A stretch of 64,000 nucleotides of DNA from Solibaculum mannosilyticum (GTDB lineage Bacteria; Bacillota; Clostridia; Oscillospirales; Acutalibacteraceae). The position numbers and the translations under genes are program-made. The notes under the pieces are model-generated. The model made no database searches and was not told the origin of the DNA. It saw nothing but the letters and a program-made list of their open reading frames with translations. This document shows, piece after piece, positions 28,180 to 37,021 of the stretch (positions are counted from its first letter, which is position 1; each line of letters begins with the position of its first letter). The stretch lies in the NCBI RefSeq assembly GCF_015140235.1, contig NZ_AP023321.1, positions 1 to 64,000 on the forward strand, written 5' to 3'.

Positions 28180-29277
28180 GTGAAAGAATTCTTTAAATCA
28201 GGCCGTTTTAAAGCGCTGGTGGTGGTAGCGCTGCTTTTGTGCGGCTTTATGATCTATGCCCTCTCCCAAGGGGGAGGCGCATCCGGATTTATCGGGGCCA
28301 TCACAACCCCGCTTCAATCCCTCTCGTCGGCTATTTCGAAGGGAGCGGACAGCTTCTTTTCTCAATTCGTCTCCACCTCCGACCTGCAAAAGCAGCTGGA
28401 TGAAAAGGAGGAGGAGCTGCGTGAGCTCCGGGAAAAACAGGTGGACTACGATTCTGCCATCCGGGAGAATGAGGAGCTGCGCCGATACTTAGACATCAAA
28501 GAACAAAACGAAGATTTCGAGCTGGAACCGGCCCAAGTTGTGGCGCGGGACAACACGGATCTTTACTATAATTTCACCGTCAATACCGGATCGGCCAACG
28601 GCGTAGAGCTGAGGGATCCGGTCATTACAGCCGATGGTCTGGTGGGCTACGTCAGCGAGGTCTACCCCACCTATTCCATCGTCCGTTCCATCCTGGATCC
28701 CTCTACGGAGATCGGCGCACAGGACAGCCATACCCAGGAAAACGGGGTGGTCGGGCTCAACACCATCGATCTGGCAAAAGAGGGACTGTGCCGTCTCAAC
28801 TATTTGGATCGGGGAAGCTCTGTGTCCCGGGGGAACCTAGTGGTGACGTCCGGAGTGGGAGGAGCCTATCCCCGGGGACTCATCATCGGTACAGTAGAGG
28901 AAGTGCTCCAAGAGTCAGACGGCATCTCCATTTACGCCACTATCAAACCGGCAGCCGATATCATGCATCTCACCGATGTCATGATAATCAAGTCGTTCTA
29001 CGGCCAAGGCGTGGGCATTCCCGGTGAGGACGACGGGACTTCGACAGGAAATTCCTCTGAGCCGGAATCGTCAAGCGACGGCGGGGATGCTTCCCAAGCG
29101 GCGGATTCTTCCGTCCCGTCCAGCAGCCAGGGGGCTTCCTCTCAGGGAAGCGCTTCTTCCAGGACATCCACGCCGTCTTCTCAAAATAACAGTACATCCG
29201 GGACGTCTTCCGGTTCCCGATCGGATGGGACATCCTCCAGCAGGACGTCTTCCTCCCAGAGAGGAGCATCCCGATGA
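28180..29277 (+). CDS. mreC: Rod shape-determining protein MreC
   Basis: MreC is a bitopic protein linking MreB to PBP2 in the elongation complex. The product (365 residues from GTG) has a membrane segment at about 14-33, a coiled coil at about 68-110 and the double beta-barrel core from about 115 to 275 (LVGYVSEVYPTYSIVRSILD). It ends in an unusual tail of about 80 residues made almost only of Ser, Thr, Gly, Asp and Gln. The GTG at 28180 is 6 bases after AAGGAGG; an ATG 21 bases upstream lacks a ribosome binding site. It overlaps mreD by 4 bp. Confidence 0.92.
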   Translation: MKEFFKSGRFKALVVVALLLCGFMIYALSQGGGASGFIGAITTPLQSLSSAISKGADSFFSQFVSTSDLQKQLDEKEEELRELREKQVDYDSAIRENEELRRYLDIKEQNEDFELEPAQVVARDNTDLYYNFTVNTGSANGVELRDPVITADGLVGYVSEVYPTYSIVRSILDPSTEIGAQDSHTQENGVVGLNTIDLAKEGLCRLNYLDRGSSVSRGNLVVTSGVGGAYPRGLIIGTVEEVLQESDGISIYATIKPAADIMHLTDVMIIKSFYGQGVGIPGEDDGTSTGNSSEPESSSDGGDASQAADSSVPSSSQGASSQGSASSRTSTPSSQNNSTSGTSSGSRSDGTSSSRTSSSQRGASR

Positions 29278-29813
29278 AGGCGAAACGGCGGACATTGACC
29301 GTCAAATGGATCGTGTATATCCTCTACTTTCTATTGCTGTTTACCCTACAGCAGACGCCGGGCGCTTTGCCGGTGATTATGGGAGTACGCCCTTCTCTCC
29401 TGCTGCCAGCAGTGGTGTGTGTGGCGCTTTACGATCATGAACTATTCGGAGCAGTATTCGGTATCATCGCCGGCGTGCTATGGGATCTCAATAGCATCAG
29501 CCGGCCCTTCGGCTATTCGGCCCTCTTGCTGATGGCCATCGGCTGTCTATGCGGCCTGCTGGTCACATTCTTTATGCGCAACAATTTCTTTACCGCATTG
29601 CTCCTTACCATCCCGGCCATCGCTGTGTACGAGGGCATTACTTGGTTTATTTTTACGTTTCTCATGGGCGAACCGGACAGCGTTGGGATCCTGCTCCACT
29701 ATACGCTGCCTCGGGCGGTCTATTCCCTGGCCGTCATGCCTATTTTGTACGCCATCCAGTTTTTGCTGCACCGGTGCTTTCGGAAGAGGCTTATCAGCGC
29801 CGAGGAGGTTTGA
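29274..29813 (+). CDS. mreD: Rod shape-determining protein MreD
   Basis: An integral membrane partner of MreC in the elongation complex. The 179-residue product is hydrophobic with about five or six membrane segments and the characteristic middle part GIIAGVLWDLNSISRPFGYS (about 63-82). The start codon overlaps the mreC stop (ATGA). Size and position between mreC and the PBP2 gene are as expected. Confidence 0.92.
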   Translation: MKAKRRTLTVKWIVYILYFLLLFTLQQTPGALPVIMGVRPSLLLPAVVCVALYDHELFGAVFGIIAGVLWDLNSISRPFGYSALLLMAIGCLCGLLVTFFMRNNFFTALLLTIPAIAVYEGITWFIFTFLMGEPDSVGILLHYTLPRAVYSLAVMPILYAIQFLLHRCFRKRLISAEEV

Positions 29814-29887
29814 CCTACCCACCCAATGGTTCCCTTATTTGTGCGGCGGGGGACATTCCTGCCTTACGACTGGAGTGATATGTAGTT

Positions 29888-31942
29888 ATGGAGGAAAATA
29901 GACACATCGGCCGGCGTATCACCCTGCTGGTGGCCTTGTTGATACTGGTGGGCGTATATGTGGCGAGGCTTGCGGAGTATCAGCTCATCCGCGGGGATGA
30001 GTTTGAGGCTCAGGCGGCGGCGCCCAAGCAGACGACCATCACCGCCAAAGCCGCCCGGGGTGAGATCTACGACCGAAACGGCCGCCCTTTGGTGGTCAAT
30101 AAAATGGGGTTCTCGGTGGTGTTTTTAAAGCAGTACATGACCGAGGGCACAGAGAATCAGACCATTCTGACGTTGACCAACCTTCTCTCCTCCCAGGGGG
30201 AGACATGGAACGATACCCTGCCCATCCAGTTGGAGGGAGGACAGGCTGTGTTTGAGGAGGACCGGGATAAGGATATTGAAAACCTTAAATCGGACATCGC
30301 CAAGATCAATCCCTACTCCACCGCTCAAAACTGTTTTGATACCTTGCTGAAAAAGTACGAAATCGACGAGATGGAGGGCCTGACCGTAGAACAGCAGCGC
30401 ACCATTATGGGCGTGCGGTATGAGATGGATCTGCGGGCTTTCTCCACCCGGTATCCCTTTACCTTTGCGGAAGATATCTCAGACGATACCGTCACCCGCA
30501 TCTCAGAGAACAACATCGAGACCCCCGGCGTGTCCATCCAGAGGGAGTCCACGCGGGAATACGTCAGCGGGGACATCGCCGCCCATGTCATCGGCAATAC
30601 CGGCCCCATCTATGCCGAGGAGCTGGAGGAGCTGAAGGAAAAAGGCTACGCCATGGACGACGTGGTGGGCAAGAGCGGCATTGAGAAGGCCATGGAGGAC
30701 GAGCTGAGGGGCCAGGACGGTGAAAAGACCATTACCCGCGACAGTGAAGGAAACGTGGTAGAGGATGAGATCACCAAAGAACCTGTGGCGGGAAACTCTG
30801 TGATCCTGACCATTGATTCGCGCATCCAGCTGGCCGCTCAGAATGCGCTGGAAACCATCATCACCGATCTGCATGAGAACAACGCCCCCGGCAACGGCGG
30901 CGACTGTACCGGTGGAGCGGCGGTTGTCACCGACGTCAACACCGGCGAGGTGTTGGCTTTGGCCACGTATCCTTACTACAGCATCGATGAATATCTGACC
31001 GATTATAATTCCCTCTTAAACGCCGAGAATACCCCCCTGCTGAACCGGGCCACATCGGGCGTCTATCCCCCCGGTTCGTCCATGAAACCGGCTGTTGCCT
31101 TGGGTGCCCTGCAAGAGGGCACGATTGACGCCAACAGTGTGATTAAATGTACCAGGAAATACACCTACTACGACGACTACCAGCCCACTTGTCTGGGATA
31201 CCATGGAAATGAAACGGTGGATGTGGCCTTAAAAAATTCCTGTAACTATTTCTTTTTTGATGTAGGCCGCCGCCTGGGCATTACCAAGATGAACTTTTAT
31301 TCCCGTCAGTTGGGCCTGGGAGAAAAGACAGGGCTGGAAATTTCAGAATCGACGGGGATCCTGGCCGGCAAAGAATATTCGGAATCCATCGGCCAGGTGT
31401 GGAATCCCGGCGACGTATTGCAGGCGGCCATCGGCCAGGGCAATAACGCCTTCACCCCGGTCCAGCTTGCCAATTATGTGGCCACCATCGCAAACGGAGG
31501 CACTCATTATCAGCTTCATCTGATCAAGTCGGTGAAAAGCTATGATATGAATGAAACGGTTGTGCCGGAAGAGGCCAACGTACTCAATGAGCTGTCCGTG
31601 AATCAGGACAACATTGACGAAGTAAAACTCGGCATGTATAAGGTGGCCAATGAACAAGGCGGTACCGGTTACCGGTATTTTAAGGATTATCCGGTGACCA
31701 TCGCCTGTAAGACCGGTACAGCAGAGACCACCGATACCAAGAAAAATATCTCAAACCACAGTACTGTAATTTCGTTCGCGCCTTACGATGAACCACAATA
31801 TGCTGTGTCGGTGGTGCTGGAACACGGCGGTACTGCCAACTTTGACTCCAACCTGCGCACCATGAAAATGATTTACGATGCTATTTTCACAGAGGACGAT
31901 AGCATCCAACAGATTTCGCCGGAATCCACTCTGTTACCCTAA
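29888..31942 (+). CDS. mrdA: Penicillin-binding protein 2 (class B transpeptidase)
   Basis: A monofunctional peptidoglycan transpeptidase of the elongation machinery. The 684-residue product has one membrane segment (about 11-29), the PBP dimerisation region (about 50-330) and the transpeptidase domain with SxxK at SSMK near residue 398, SxN at SCN near 449 and KTG at KTGT near 608, all intact. The ATG lies 75 bp after mreD. Class B and placement after mreBCD support PBP2 rather than PBP3. The usual partner gene rodA is not in this window. Confidence 0.94.
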   Translation: MEENRHIGRRITLLVALLILVGVYVARLAEYQLIRGDEFEAQAAAPKQTTITAKAARGEIYDRNGRPLVVNKMGFSVVFLKQYMTEGTENQTILTLTNLLSSQGETWNDTLPIQLEGGQAVFEEDRDKDIENLKSDIAKINPYSTAQNCFDTLLKKYEIDEMEGLTVEQQRTIMGVRYEMDLRAFSTRYPFTFAEDISDDTVTRISENNIETPGVSIQRESTREYVSGDIAAHVIGNTGPIYAEELEELKEKGYAMDDVVGKSGIEKAMEDELRGQDGEKTITRDSEGNVVEDEITKEPVAGNSVILTIDSRIQLAAQNALETIITDLHENNAPGNGGDCTGGAAVVTDVNTGEVLALATYPYYSIDEYLTDYNSLLNAENTPLLNRATSGVYPPGSSMKPAVALGALQEGTIDANSVIKCTRKYTYYDDYQPTCLGYHGNETVDVALKNSCNYFFFDVGRRLGITKMNFYSRQLGLGEKTGLEISESTGILAGKEYSESIGQVWNPGDVLQAAIGQGNNAFTPVQLANYVATIANGGTHYQLHLIKSVKSYDMNETVVPEEANVLNELSVNQDNIDEVKLGMYKVANEQGGTGYRYFKDYPVTIACKTGTAETTDTKKNISNHSTVISFAPYDEPQYAVSVVLEHGGTANFDSNLRTMKMIYDAIFTEDDSIQQISPESTLLP

Positions 31943-32066
31943 TACGATAACGCGCAACATTTTTCCAGTTGAAGGAAAAGACTGGATCATGAAATAGAAC
32001 GGAAGGGTCTCGAATGAAAAGGGATACGTGTGGGAAAACTTTTATATACTTGCAACACATTAGTCA

Positions 32067-32096
32067 TTGACTTTGTCGGTAAACTTGTGCTAGTAT
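32067..32096 (+). promoter_or_regulatory. Promoter of the MinD-like gene
   Basis: TTGACT, an 18-base spacer and TAGTAT, ending 18 bases before the start codon. Confidence 0.55.
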
Positions 32097-32113
32097 ATAG
32101 AAAGGAATTGTGA

Positions 32114-32848
32114 ATGGGAAAAATACTCGTTGTGACCTCCGGCAAAGGAGGATCAGGCAAATCAACAATTGCTGCGGGACTAGGGTATGCTCTGGTCCAG
32201 CGGGGGAAAAGCGTGCTTCTCATTGATACCGATGCGGGGCTGCGCAGTCTTGACCTTATTTTAGGGACGTCGGCCAACACAGTGTATGATTTGGGGGATG
32301 TGTTGGAAGGCAGCTGCGAGCCGTACCGTGCGATTCAGCATGTGTCATATGGAGAAAAGTTTGATTTAATCCCTGCCCCGCAGACAGGAAATTTGCCGGC
32401 TCGGCCAGAAGATATGGTTGTATTGTGCCGCGGCTTAGCTCAATATTACGAGTATGTGATCGTCGATTCCCCTGCCGGGTTTGGGGAGGGTTTCCGCTTG
32501 GCCGCTACAGCAGCCCAATTGGCGCTGGTGGTTGCAACCCCTGATCCCGTGTGCATCCGCACTGCGGAACGAGCTGGCCGTCTGGTGCGCAGCTACGGTG
32601 TGGAGCACAGCCTCTTGGTCATCAACCGGTACCGGCCCTCGCTGCTGCAGATGGGAGTGGTGCCGGATTTGGACGCTGTAATCGATGGGACAGGCCTTCG
32701 TCTGGCAGCGGTGATCCCCGATGATGATCTGGTGCAACTGTCCGCATCCAAGGGGGAACCCTTTTGTGAGAAAACGCCGGCTGCTACGGCGTTTTGCAAT
32801 TTGGCATCCCGTTTGGAAGGCTTCGAAGTTCCGCTGATGAAGCTGTGA
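32114..32848 (+). CDS. minD: MinD-like ATPase
   Basis: A ParA/MinD-superfamily ATPase. MinD normally sits on the membrane and recruits MinC to block FtsZ away from midcell. The 244-residue product has the deviant Walker A KGGSGKST with signature lysine (residues 11-18), switch I DTDAGLRSLDLILGT (38-52) that matches MinD closely, and Walker B YEYVIVDSPAG (about 116-126). The C-terminal end (RLEGFEVPLMKL) is only weakly like the amphipathic membrane helix of MinD. The ATG follows AAAGGAATTGTGA and it has its own promoter. Neither minC nor minE is next to it, which is unusual at this place. A different MinD-type function is possible. Confidence 0.8.
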   Translation: MGKILVVTSGKGGSGKSTIAAGLGYALVQRGKSVLLIDTDAGLRSLDLILGTSANTVYDLGDVLEGSCEPYRAIQHVSYGEKFDLIPAPQTGNLPARPEDMVVLCRGLAQYYEYVIVDSPAGFGEGFRLAATAAQLALVVATPDPVCIRTAERAGRLVRSYGVEHSLLVINRYRPSLLQMGVVPDLDAVIDGTGLRLAAVIPDDDLVQLSASKGEPFCEKTPAATAFCNLASRLEGFEVPLMKL

Positions 32849-32904
32849 ACCTTGACACATGAAATCCTCAGCATGTATCACACCTTTGAGAAAGGAGCCT
32901 TTCT

Positions 32905-33309
32905 ATGAACATTGCTTTGATCGCGCATGATTCAAAGAAGGAGTTGATGGTGCAGTTTTGCATCGCTTATTGCGGCATTCTGAGCCGTCATTCCCTGTGT
33001 GCTACCGGTACAACCGGAAAAATGGTGGCGGAAGCCACAGGCTTGAATATCCAGCGTTTCTTAAGCGGCTCCCAAGGTGGCGATCAGCAGATTGCAGCGC
33101 GCATCGCGTGCAATGAGATCGATCTGCTGCTCTTTTTCCGGGATCCGTTGAACACCAATCCGCATGAACCCAATGAAATGAATTTATTCCGCCTGTGCGA
33201 TATGCACAACATCCCTGTGGCCACCAATATCGCCACCGGTGAGGGCCTGATCCACGGTTTGGAACGCGGCGATCTGGATTGGCGAAACATTGTGAATCCA
33301 AAGTTCTGA
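32905..33309 (+). CDS. mgsA: Methylglyoxal synthase
   Basis: Converts dihydroxyacetone phosphate to methylglyoxal and phosphate, a glycolytic bypass. The 134-residue product is of family size, with [17 protein letters not shown] at the start, TGTTGKM for phosphate binding, the catalytic aspartate in [12 protein letters not shown] (near residue 60) and the histidine in NTNPHEPN (near 88). The ATG follows AGAAAGGAGCC. It is 56 bp after the MinD-like gene and both end at the terminator at 33341, so they probably form one transcript. Confidence 0.96.
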   Translation: MNIALIAHDSKKELMVQFCIAYCGILSRHSLCATGTTGKMVAEATGLNIQRFLSGSQGGDQQIAARIACNEIDLLLFFRDPLNTNPHEPNEMNLFRLCDMHNIPVATNIATGEGLIHGLERGDLDWRNIVNPKF

Positions 33310-33340
33310 CGGCAATGAAAACGACGTGTTTGGGATAAGA

Positions 33341-33373
33341 CCTCTGCCATCTTTGTGATGGCAGGGGTTTTTT
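33341..33373 (+). terminator. Terminator after mgsA
   Basis: Stem CCTCTGCCATC / GATGGCAGGGG with a 5-base loop followed by six T residues. Confidence 0.88.
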
Positions 33374-33486
33374 GCTAGTTAGAAAAAGGAAAGATACGCC
33401 TAATATAAAATTTCATCCGGATCAGGGATCCCTGCAATGCCGAAAATTTTGCGGGAAAAAGGCACGATGCGGCGGAAAATGACGCC

Positions 33487-33515
33487 TTGTGCGTGGGGGA
33501 AAATTGTGGTATAGT
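33487..33515 (+). promoter_or_regulatory. Promoter of the sulfhydrylase gene
   Basis: TTGTGC, a 17-base spacer and TATAGT, about 75 bases before the start. The leader is too short and lacks any recognisable SAM riboswitch or T-box pattern. Confidence 0.65.
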
Positions 33516-33589
33516 GAGAGGAATGAAAGGAAGGCTGGCTGTGGGATATTCGATGTATTCACAGGCGGCAAACCAAAGGAGTGAAAGCA

Positions 33590-34864
33590 TTGAGCGACTA
33601 TCGTATTGAAACCCGCTGCATCCAAGAGGGATGGAAGCCGAAAAATGGGGAACCTCGTGTGTTGCCCATTTATCAGTCCACCACTTATCAGTACAATTCC
33701 TCCGAGCAGATGGGAAGATTGTTTGACTTAGAAGAAGAGGGATTTTTCTACACACGTTTGGCCAATCCGACTCTGGACGCAGTGGAGAAAAAGATCGCAT
33801 CGCTGGAGGGCGGCGTAGGCGCCATGATGACCTCCTCTGGCCAGGCGGCCTCGCTGATCTCGATCTTTAATATTGTGTCGGCAGGCCAACATGTGGTATC
33901 CAGCGCGGCCATCTACGGCGGCACATTTAATCTGTTTAATGTCACCATGCGCAAGATGGGAATTGATTTTACTTTTGTCAAGCCGGATGCGGCTGAAGAG
34001 GAAATCGAAAAGGTATTTCAGGACAATACCCGTGCGGTGTTTATTGAGAGCATTGCCAACCCGGCTTTGGTTGTGACCGACATTGAGAAATTTGCCCGCC
34101 TGGCCCATAAGCACGGCGTGCCTCTCATTGTGGACAACACCTTCCCCACCCCCATCAACTGCCGTCCCATTGAGTTTGGAGCTGATATTGTCATCCACTC
34201 GGCTACCAAGTATATGGATGGCCATGCCACATCGGTCAACGGCGTGATTGTGGATTCGGGAAAGTTTGATTGGACAAACGGCAAATTCCCCGGCCTCACC
34301 GAGCCGGACGACAGCTACCATGGTGTAAAATATGTGGAAAGCTTTGGTCCTGCAGCGTATATCACCAAGGCCAGGACGCAATTGATGCGTGATTTGGGAG
34401 CCATCCCCTCCCCTCAGAACGGTTTCCTGCTCAACCTGGGTTTGGAGACGCTGCATCTGCGGATGCCCCGTCACTGTGAGAATGCCATGAAAGTGGCACA
34501 ATTCCTGGAGAAGGACCATCGCATCGCCTGGGTTAATTATCCCGGACTGCCCTCCAGCCCCTATTATAGTCTGGCGCAGAAGTACATGCCAAACGGCACG
34601 TGCGGCGTAGTATCCTTTGGCGTCAAGGGAGGGCGCGAGGCGGCTACCAAGTTTATGGACAGCTTAAAATTAGCCGCCATCGTGACACACGTGGCCGATG
34701 CCCGCACCTGTGTGCTGCATCCGGCTTCCACAACCCATCGCCAGCTGACCGATGAGCAGTTGGAAGAGGCCGGCGTCACCCCTGATCTGATCCGGTTCTC
34801 GGTGGGTATTGAGAATGCTGAAGATATCATTGAGGACATCGAGCAGGCTTTGAACAATCTGTAA
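33590..34864 (+). CDS. metY: O-acetylhomoserine sulfhydrylase
   Basis: A PLP enzyme that makes homocysteine from O-acetylhomoserine and sulfide in methionine synthesis. The 424-residue length and the sequence around the PLP lysine (IVIHSATKYMDGHATSVNG) fit the long Cys/Met-metabolism group, and the late segment VADARTCVLHPASTTHRQLT is typical of O-acetylhomoserine sulfhydrylases. TTG at 33590 lies 8 bases after AAAGGAG and is preferred; a GTG at 33581 overlaps that ribosome binding site. Single-gene unit with its own promoter and terminator. Cystathionine synthase activity is a less likely alternative. Confidence 0.92.
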   Translation: MSDYRIETRCIQEGWKPKNGEPRVLPIYQSTTYQYNSSEQMGRLFDLEEEGFFYTRLANPTLDAVEKKIASLEGGVGAMMTSSGQAASLISIFNIVSAGQHVVSSAAIYGGTFNLFNVTMRKMGIDFTFVKPDAAEEEIEKVFQDNTRAVFIESIANPALVVTDIEKFARLAHKHGVPLIVDNTFPTPINCRPIEFGADIVIHSATKYMDGHATSVNGVIVDSGKFDWTNGKFPGLTEPDDSYHGVKYVESFGPAAYITKARTQLMRDLGAIPSPQNGFLLNLGLETLHLRMPRHCENAMKVAQFLEKDHRIAWVNYPGLPSSPYYSLAQKYMPNGTCGVVSFGVKGGREAATKFMDSLKLAAIVTHVADARTCVLHPASTTHRQLTDEQLEEAGVTPDLIRFSVGIENAEDIIEDIEQALNNL

Positions 34865-34891
34865 GAAAATCCTGGGTGATAGGAAAGAGCA

Positions 34892-34934
34892 GCCTCTATG
34901 GCGGAGGGAGATCCCGTCATAGAGGCCGTTTTTT
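34892..34934 (+). terminator. Terminator after the sulfhydrylase gene
   Basis: GCCTCTATGGCG (34892) pairs with CGTCATAGAGGC (to 34926), with one mismatch and an 11-base loop, followed by GTTTTTT. Confidence 0.85.
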
Positions 34935-35043
34935 AGACGGGCGGCGAAAGCTGCTGATGTATATTGATAAAAGACAGATGTGTCTGTTGTATGTACAAAA
35001 GTCCATTTCGGCAGGGAATATGTGTCGGGGAAAGGGCGGAGAA

Positions 35044-35074
35044 AAGCCGTCCCCCTGGGAAAAGAGGACGGCTT
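35044..35074 (-). terminator. Terminator of the glycine-zipper gene
   Basis: Perfect 9-bp stem AAGCCGTCC / GGACGGCTT with a 13-base loop; on the - strand it is followed by TTCTCC. It lies 25 bp after the small gene's stop. Confidence 0.65.
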
Positions 35075-35098
35075 GGGATTTGTAGGCTGGTAAAGAGG

Positions 35099-35281
35099 TC
35101 AGCGCATCATATATTGTACACTGCTGAGCAACGTGTTGACTGTTTTGAGGGCCTTGCCGGCTGTTTTCTTTACCGATTTCATACGGCTGCGGCCGCTCAT
35201 AGCGCCGCCCACCATACCTACCATAGCGCCTACGGCCACACCGGTGGCGATGCCTTTGGCAATTCCTGCGGCTTTGTGCAT
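35099..35281 (-). CDS. Small glycine-zipper membrane protein
   Basis: A 60-residue protein with a Gly/Ala-rich hydrophobic stretch AAGIAKGIATGVAVGAMVGM (residues 4-23, glycine every four residues) followed by a strongly basic tail (SGRSRMKSVKKTAGKALK). It resembles YtxH-like small proteins that insert in membranes, but no conserved function is known. The ATG at 35281 follows GGAGGTGG; the frame extends upstream without a ribosome binding site. It stands alone with its own terminator. Confidence 0.7.
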   Translation of the reverse strand: MHKAAGIAKGIATGVAVGAMVGMVGGAMSGRSRMKSVKKTAGKALKTVNTLLSSVQYMMR

Positions 35282-35474
35282 GATTATCCACCTCCGATCG
35301 GTTTTCTTATTGATAGTTTGCCAGTAAAACGGTGAATTATCCTGCAATTTTTTGATTTTTATCAGAACTGTTTTTTTGAACCTTCAGCATAGGCCGAAAA
35401 GGCCGACGTTTGTATAAAAAGGGGAAGATCTCCCCGTTGATTTTATCCTTGTTGGAAAGGGGAATTGGTACCAT

Positions 35475-35978
35475 ATGGCCGCGATCCTTAATATTGTACT
35501 GGTGGAGCCGGAGATCCCACAGAACACCGGCAATATTGCCCGGACCTGCGCTGCGACAGGGGCGCGTCTGCACCTGGTGGAACCACTGGGCTTCCGCATC
35601 GACGATCGTCAGCTCAAGCGGGCTGGTCTGGACTATTGGCATTTATTGGACATCACATATTACAAAGATCTCAGCGACTTTTTTGACCGGAATACTGGCC
35701 CCTTTTACTATTTTACCACCAAAGGACAGCATGTGTATTCCGATGTCTCATATCCGGAAGGCAGTTATCTGGTATTCGGCAAGGAGACGGCCGGACTGCC
35801 GGAAGAGCTGTTGGTGCAGAATCCGGATCACTGTGTGCGTCTGCCCATGATCGGGGAGGCCCGTAGCCTTAACTTGTCCAACACCGTGGCAGTGGCGGCG
35901 TTTGAAACGCTGCGTCAATGGGGATTCCCAGAGCTGCAGAACAGCGGTCAGCTCACCAAATACCATTGGGGAGAATAA
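35475..35978 (+). CDS. trmL: tRNA (cytidine/uridine-2'-O)-methyltransferase TrmL
   Basis: A SPOUT methyltransferase that methylates the wobble base of tRNA-Leu. The 167-residue product is a minimal SpoU protein with LNIVLVEPEIPQNTGNIART at the start, the SAM-knot segments YLVFGKETAGLPEELL (about 97-112) and RLPMIGEARSLNLSNTVAVA (about 121-140). Length matches TrmL. A GAAAGGGG ribosome binding site lies slightly far (13 bases) from the ATG. It ends at a strong terminator. Confidence 0.94.
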   Translation: MAAILNIVLVEPEIPQNTGNIARTCAATGARLHLVEPLGFRIDDRQLKRAGLDYWHLLDITYYKDLSDFFDRNTGPFYYFTTKGQHVYSDVSYPEGSYLVFGKETAGLPEELLVQNPDHCVRLPMIGEARSLNLSNTVAVAAFETLRQWGFPELQNSGQLTKYHWGE

Positions 35979-36004
35979 ACCGAATTTTCCCCGGCAACTA
36001 AGAA

Positions 36005-36046
36005 AAATAACCCGGACGGCGTACGTTTGTGCCGTCCGGGTTATTT
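36005..36046. terminator. Bidirectional terminator between trmL and exporter gene
   Basis: Perfect 16-bp stem AAATAACCCGGACGGC / GCCGTCCGGGTTATTT with a 10-base loop; T-rich on both strands. Confidence 0.9.
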
Positions 36047-36071
36047 GTTGATGCCGATGTGCCGATGGGGA

Positions 36072-36569
36072 TTATCCGATACCGATGGAGTGCAGCAGGC
36101 CAAAGGACAGGATCAACATAACAAGTCCCGCCGTCAATACGCCTGCGGTAATGACAGGCAGCGCATCCTTCATGCGGAGGTTCAGGATGGAGGCTACAAA
36201 AGCGCCTGTCCAAGCCCCGGTTCCGGGCAAAGGGATGGCCACAAAGATGAAAAGCCCCAGCAGTTTAAATTTTTTCATAGAATGTTCATGTGCCTTGTTT
36301 TCCATGCGGTTGGCGATGCGGCGGAATAGTTTAAATTTTTTCATCCAATCCACCAGTTTTCGGCCGAAGAGCAGTACAAAAGGAATAGGAAGCATGTTGC
36401 CCAAAGTGCAGATCAAAAGGGCGGGAAGCCAGTCGATGCCCAGGGCATAGGCGGCAATGATACCGCCGCGCAGTTCCACCACCGGCAGCATGGAGACCAA
36501 AAAGGCCACCAGTTCCGGGGAGAGATACTGGTCCAAAAATGAGACCATATTGTCAATAATAACTTCCAT
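36072..36569 (-). CDS. Small multidrug-export family membrane protein
   Basis: A 165-residue integral membrane protein of the putative small multidrug export family (COG2426, PF06695). It has about four membrane segments: a re-entrant N-terminal stretch with SMLPVVELRGGIIAAYALGI (26-45), then the segment near 50-70, a basic loop (DWMKKFKLFRRIANRMENKA), and FIFVAIPLPGTGAWTGAFVA (107-126) before the last segment. The PVVELRGG and PLPGTGAWTG pairs are the family hallmarks, related to DedA-type proteins. Transport substrate is unknown. Start ATG follows GAGGTGACAA. Confidence 0.85.
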   Translation of the reverse strand: MEVIIDNMVSFLDQYLSPELVAFLVSMLPVVELRGGIIAAYALGIDWLPALLICTLGNMLPIPFVLLFGRKLVDWMKKFKLFRRIANRMENKAHEHSMKKFKLLGLFIFVAIPLPGTGAWTGAFVASILNLRMKDALPVITAGVLTAGLVMLILSFGLLHSIGIG

Positions 36570-36711
36570 TTGTCACCTCAGAGATGGAGTTATCGCCTTA
36601 GTAAGATCTTTACACAAGACGATGTTCTCTCTATTGTAACTTATTTTGCGTGGATTCACAAGTGGTATCCCCTATTTTCCTGTTTGATAACACAACCCTT
36701 TTTCTCCTGCC

Positions 36712-37017
36712 TCAGAAATAAAAAAAGCCCGTCTCTTTTAAGACAGGACTTTTATAACACCTATTCTCTTTTATCACCAAAGCATGCATGGAGTCCAAGC
36801 CTCGCCCCCTCTTCATACGGAAGGGCTGCATGGGACAAGGTTCATACATTTTGAGGCGGCTCCCGACGGTGCGCGACAGCCGGTACACTGCATATCTTCC
36901 GATGAGGTCACCACAGGTATCGGTGGAAGAATCCTGAGCCAGCTTGGCTTTCATCTTAGCGGCGGTAAACAGCACCGGACACTGATGGCAGAAAAGCCCT
37001 GGGGATGGTTTATCCAT
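36712..37017 (-). CDS. Hypothetical Cys-containing small protein
   Basis: A 101-codon frame starting 5 bases after the Rrf2 gene stop. The first 65 residues look coding in codon use and contain FCHQCPVLFTAAKMKAKLA and DTCGDLIG, i.e. a CxxC pair and one more Cys, suggesting metal or cluster binding. The final 20 codons run straight through a terminator hairpin and its T-run (36723-36753, giving GFFYF at the end), which real genes rarely do; the 3' end may be altered by a frameshift. I do not recognise the family. The ribosome binding site AAAGGAG is 14 bases from the ATG, rather far. Confidence 0.4.
   Translation of the reverse strand: MDKPSPGLFCHQCPVLFTAAKMKAKLAQDSSTDTCGDLIGRYAVYRLSRTVGSRLKMYEPCPMQPFRMKRGRGLDSMHALVIKENRCYKSPVLKETGFFYF
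36720..36753 (-). terminator. Terminator after the Rrf2 unit
   Basis: On the - strand AAAAGTCCTGTCT and AGACGGGCTTTT form a hairpin with two mismatches followed by a run of T residues. It lies inside the end of the small frame at 36712-37017. The rest of 36570-36711 shows nothing else. Confidence 0.75.
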
Positions 37018-37021
37018 CCCA

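Noticed and set aside
33380-33590. SAM riboswitch or T-box before the sulfhydrylase gene
   Set aside because: The promoter leaves a leader of only about 70 bases, and no riboswitch core sequence or leader terminator was recognised.
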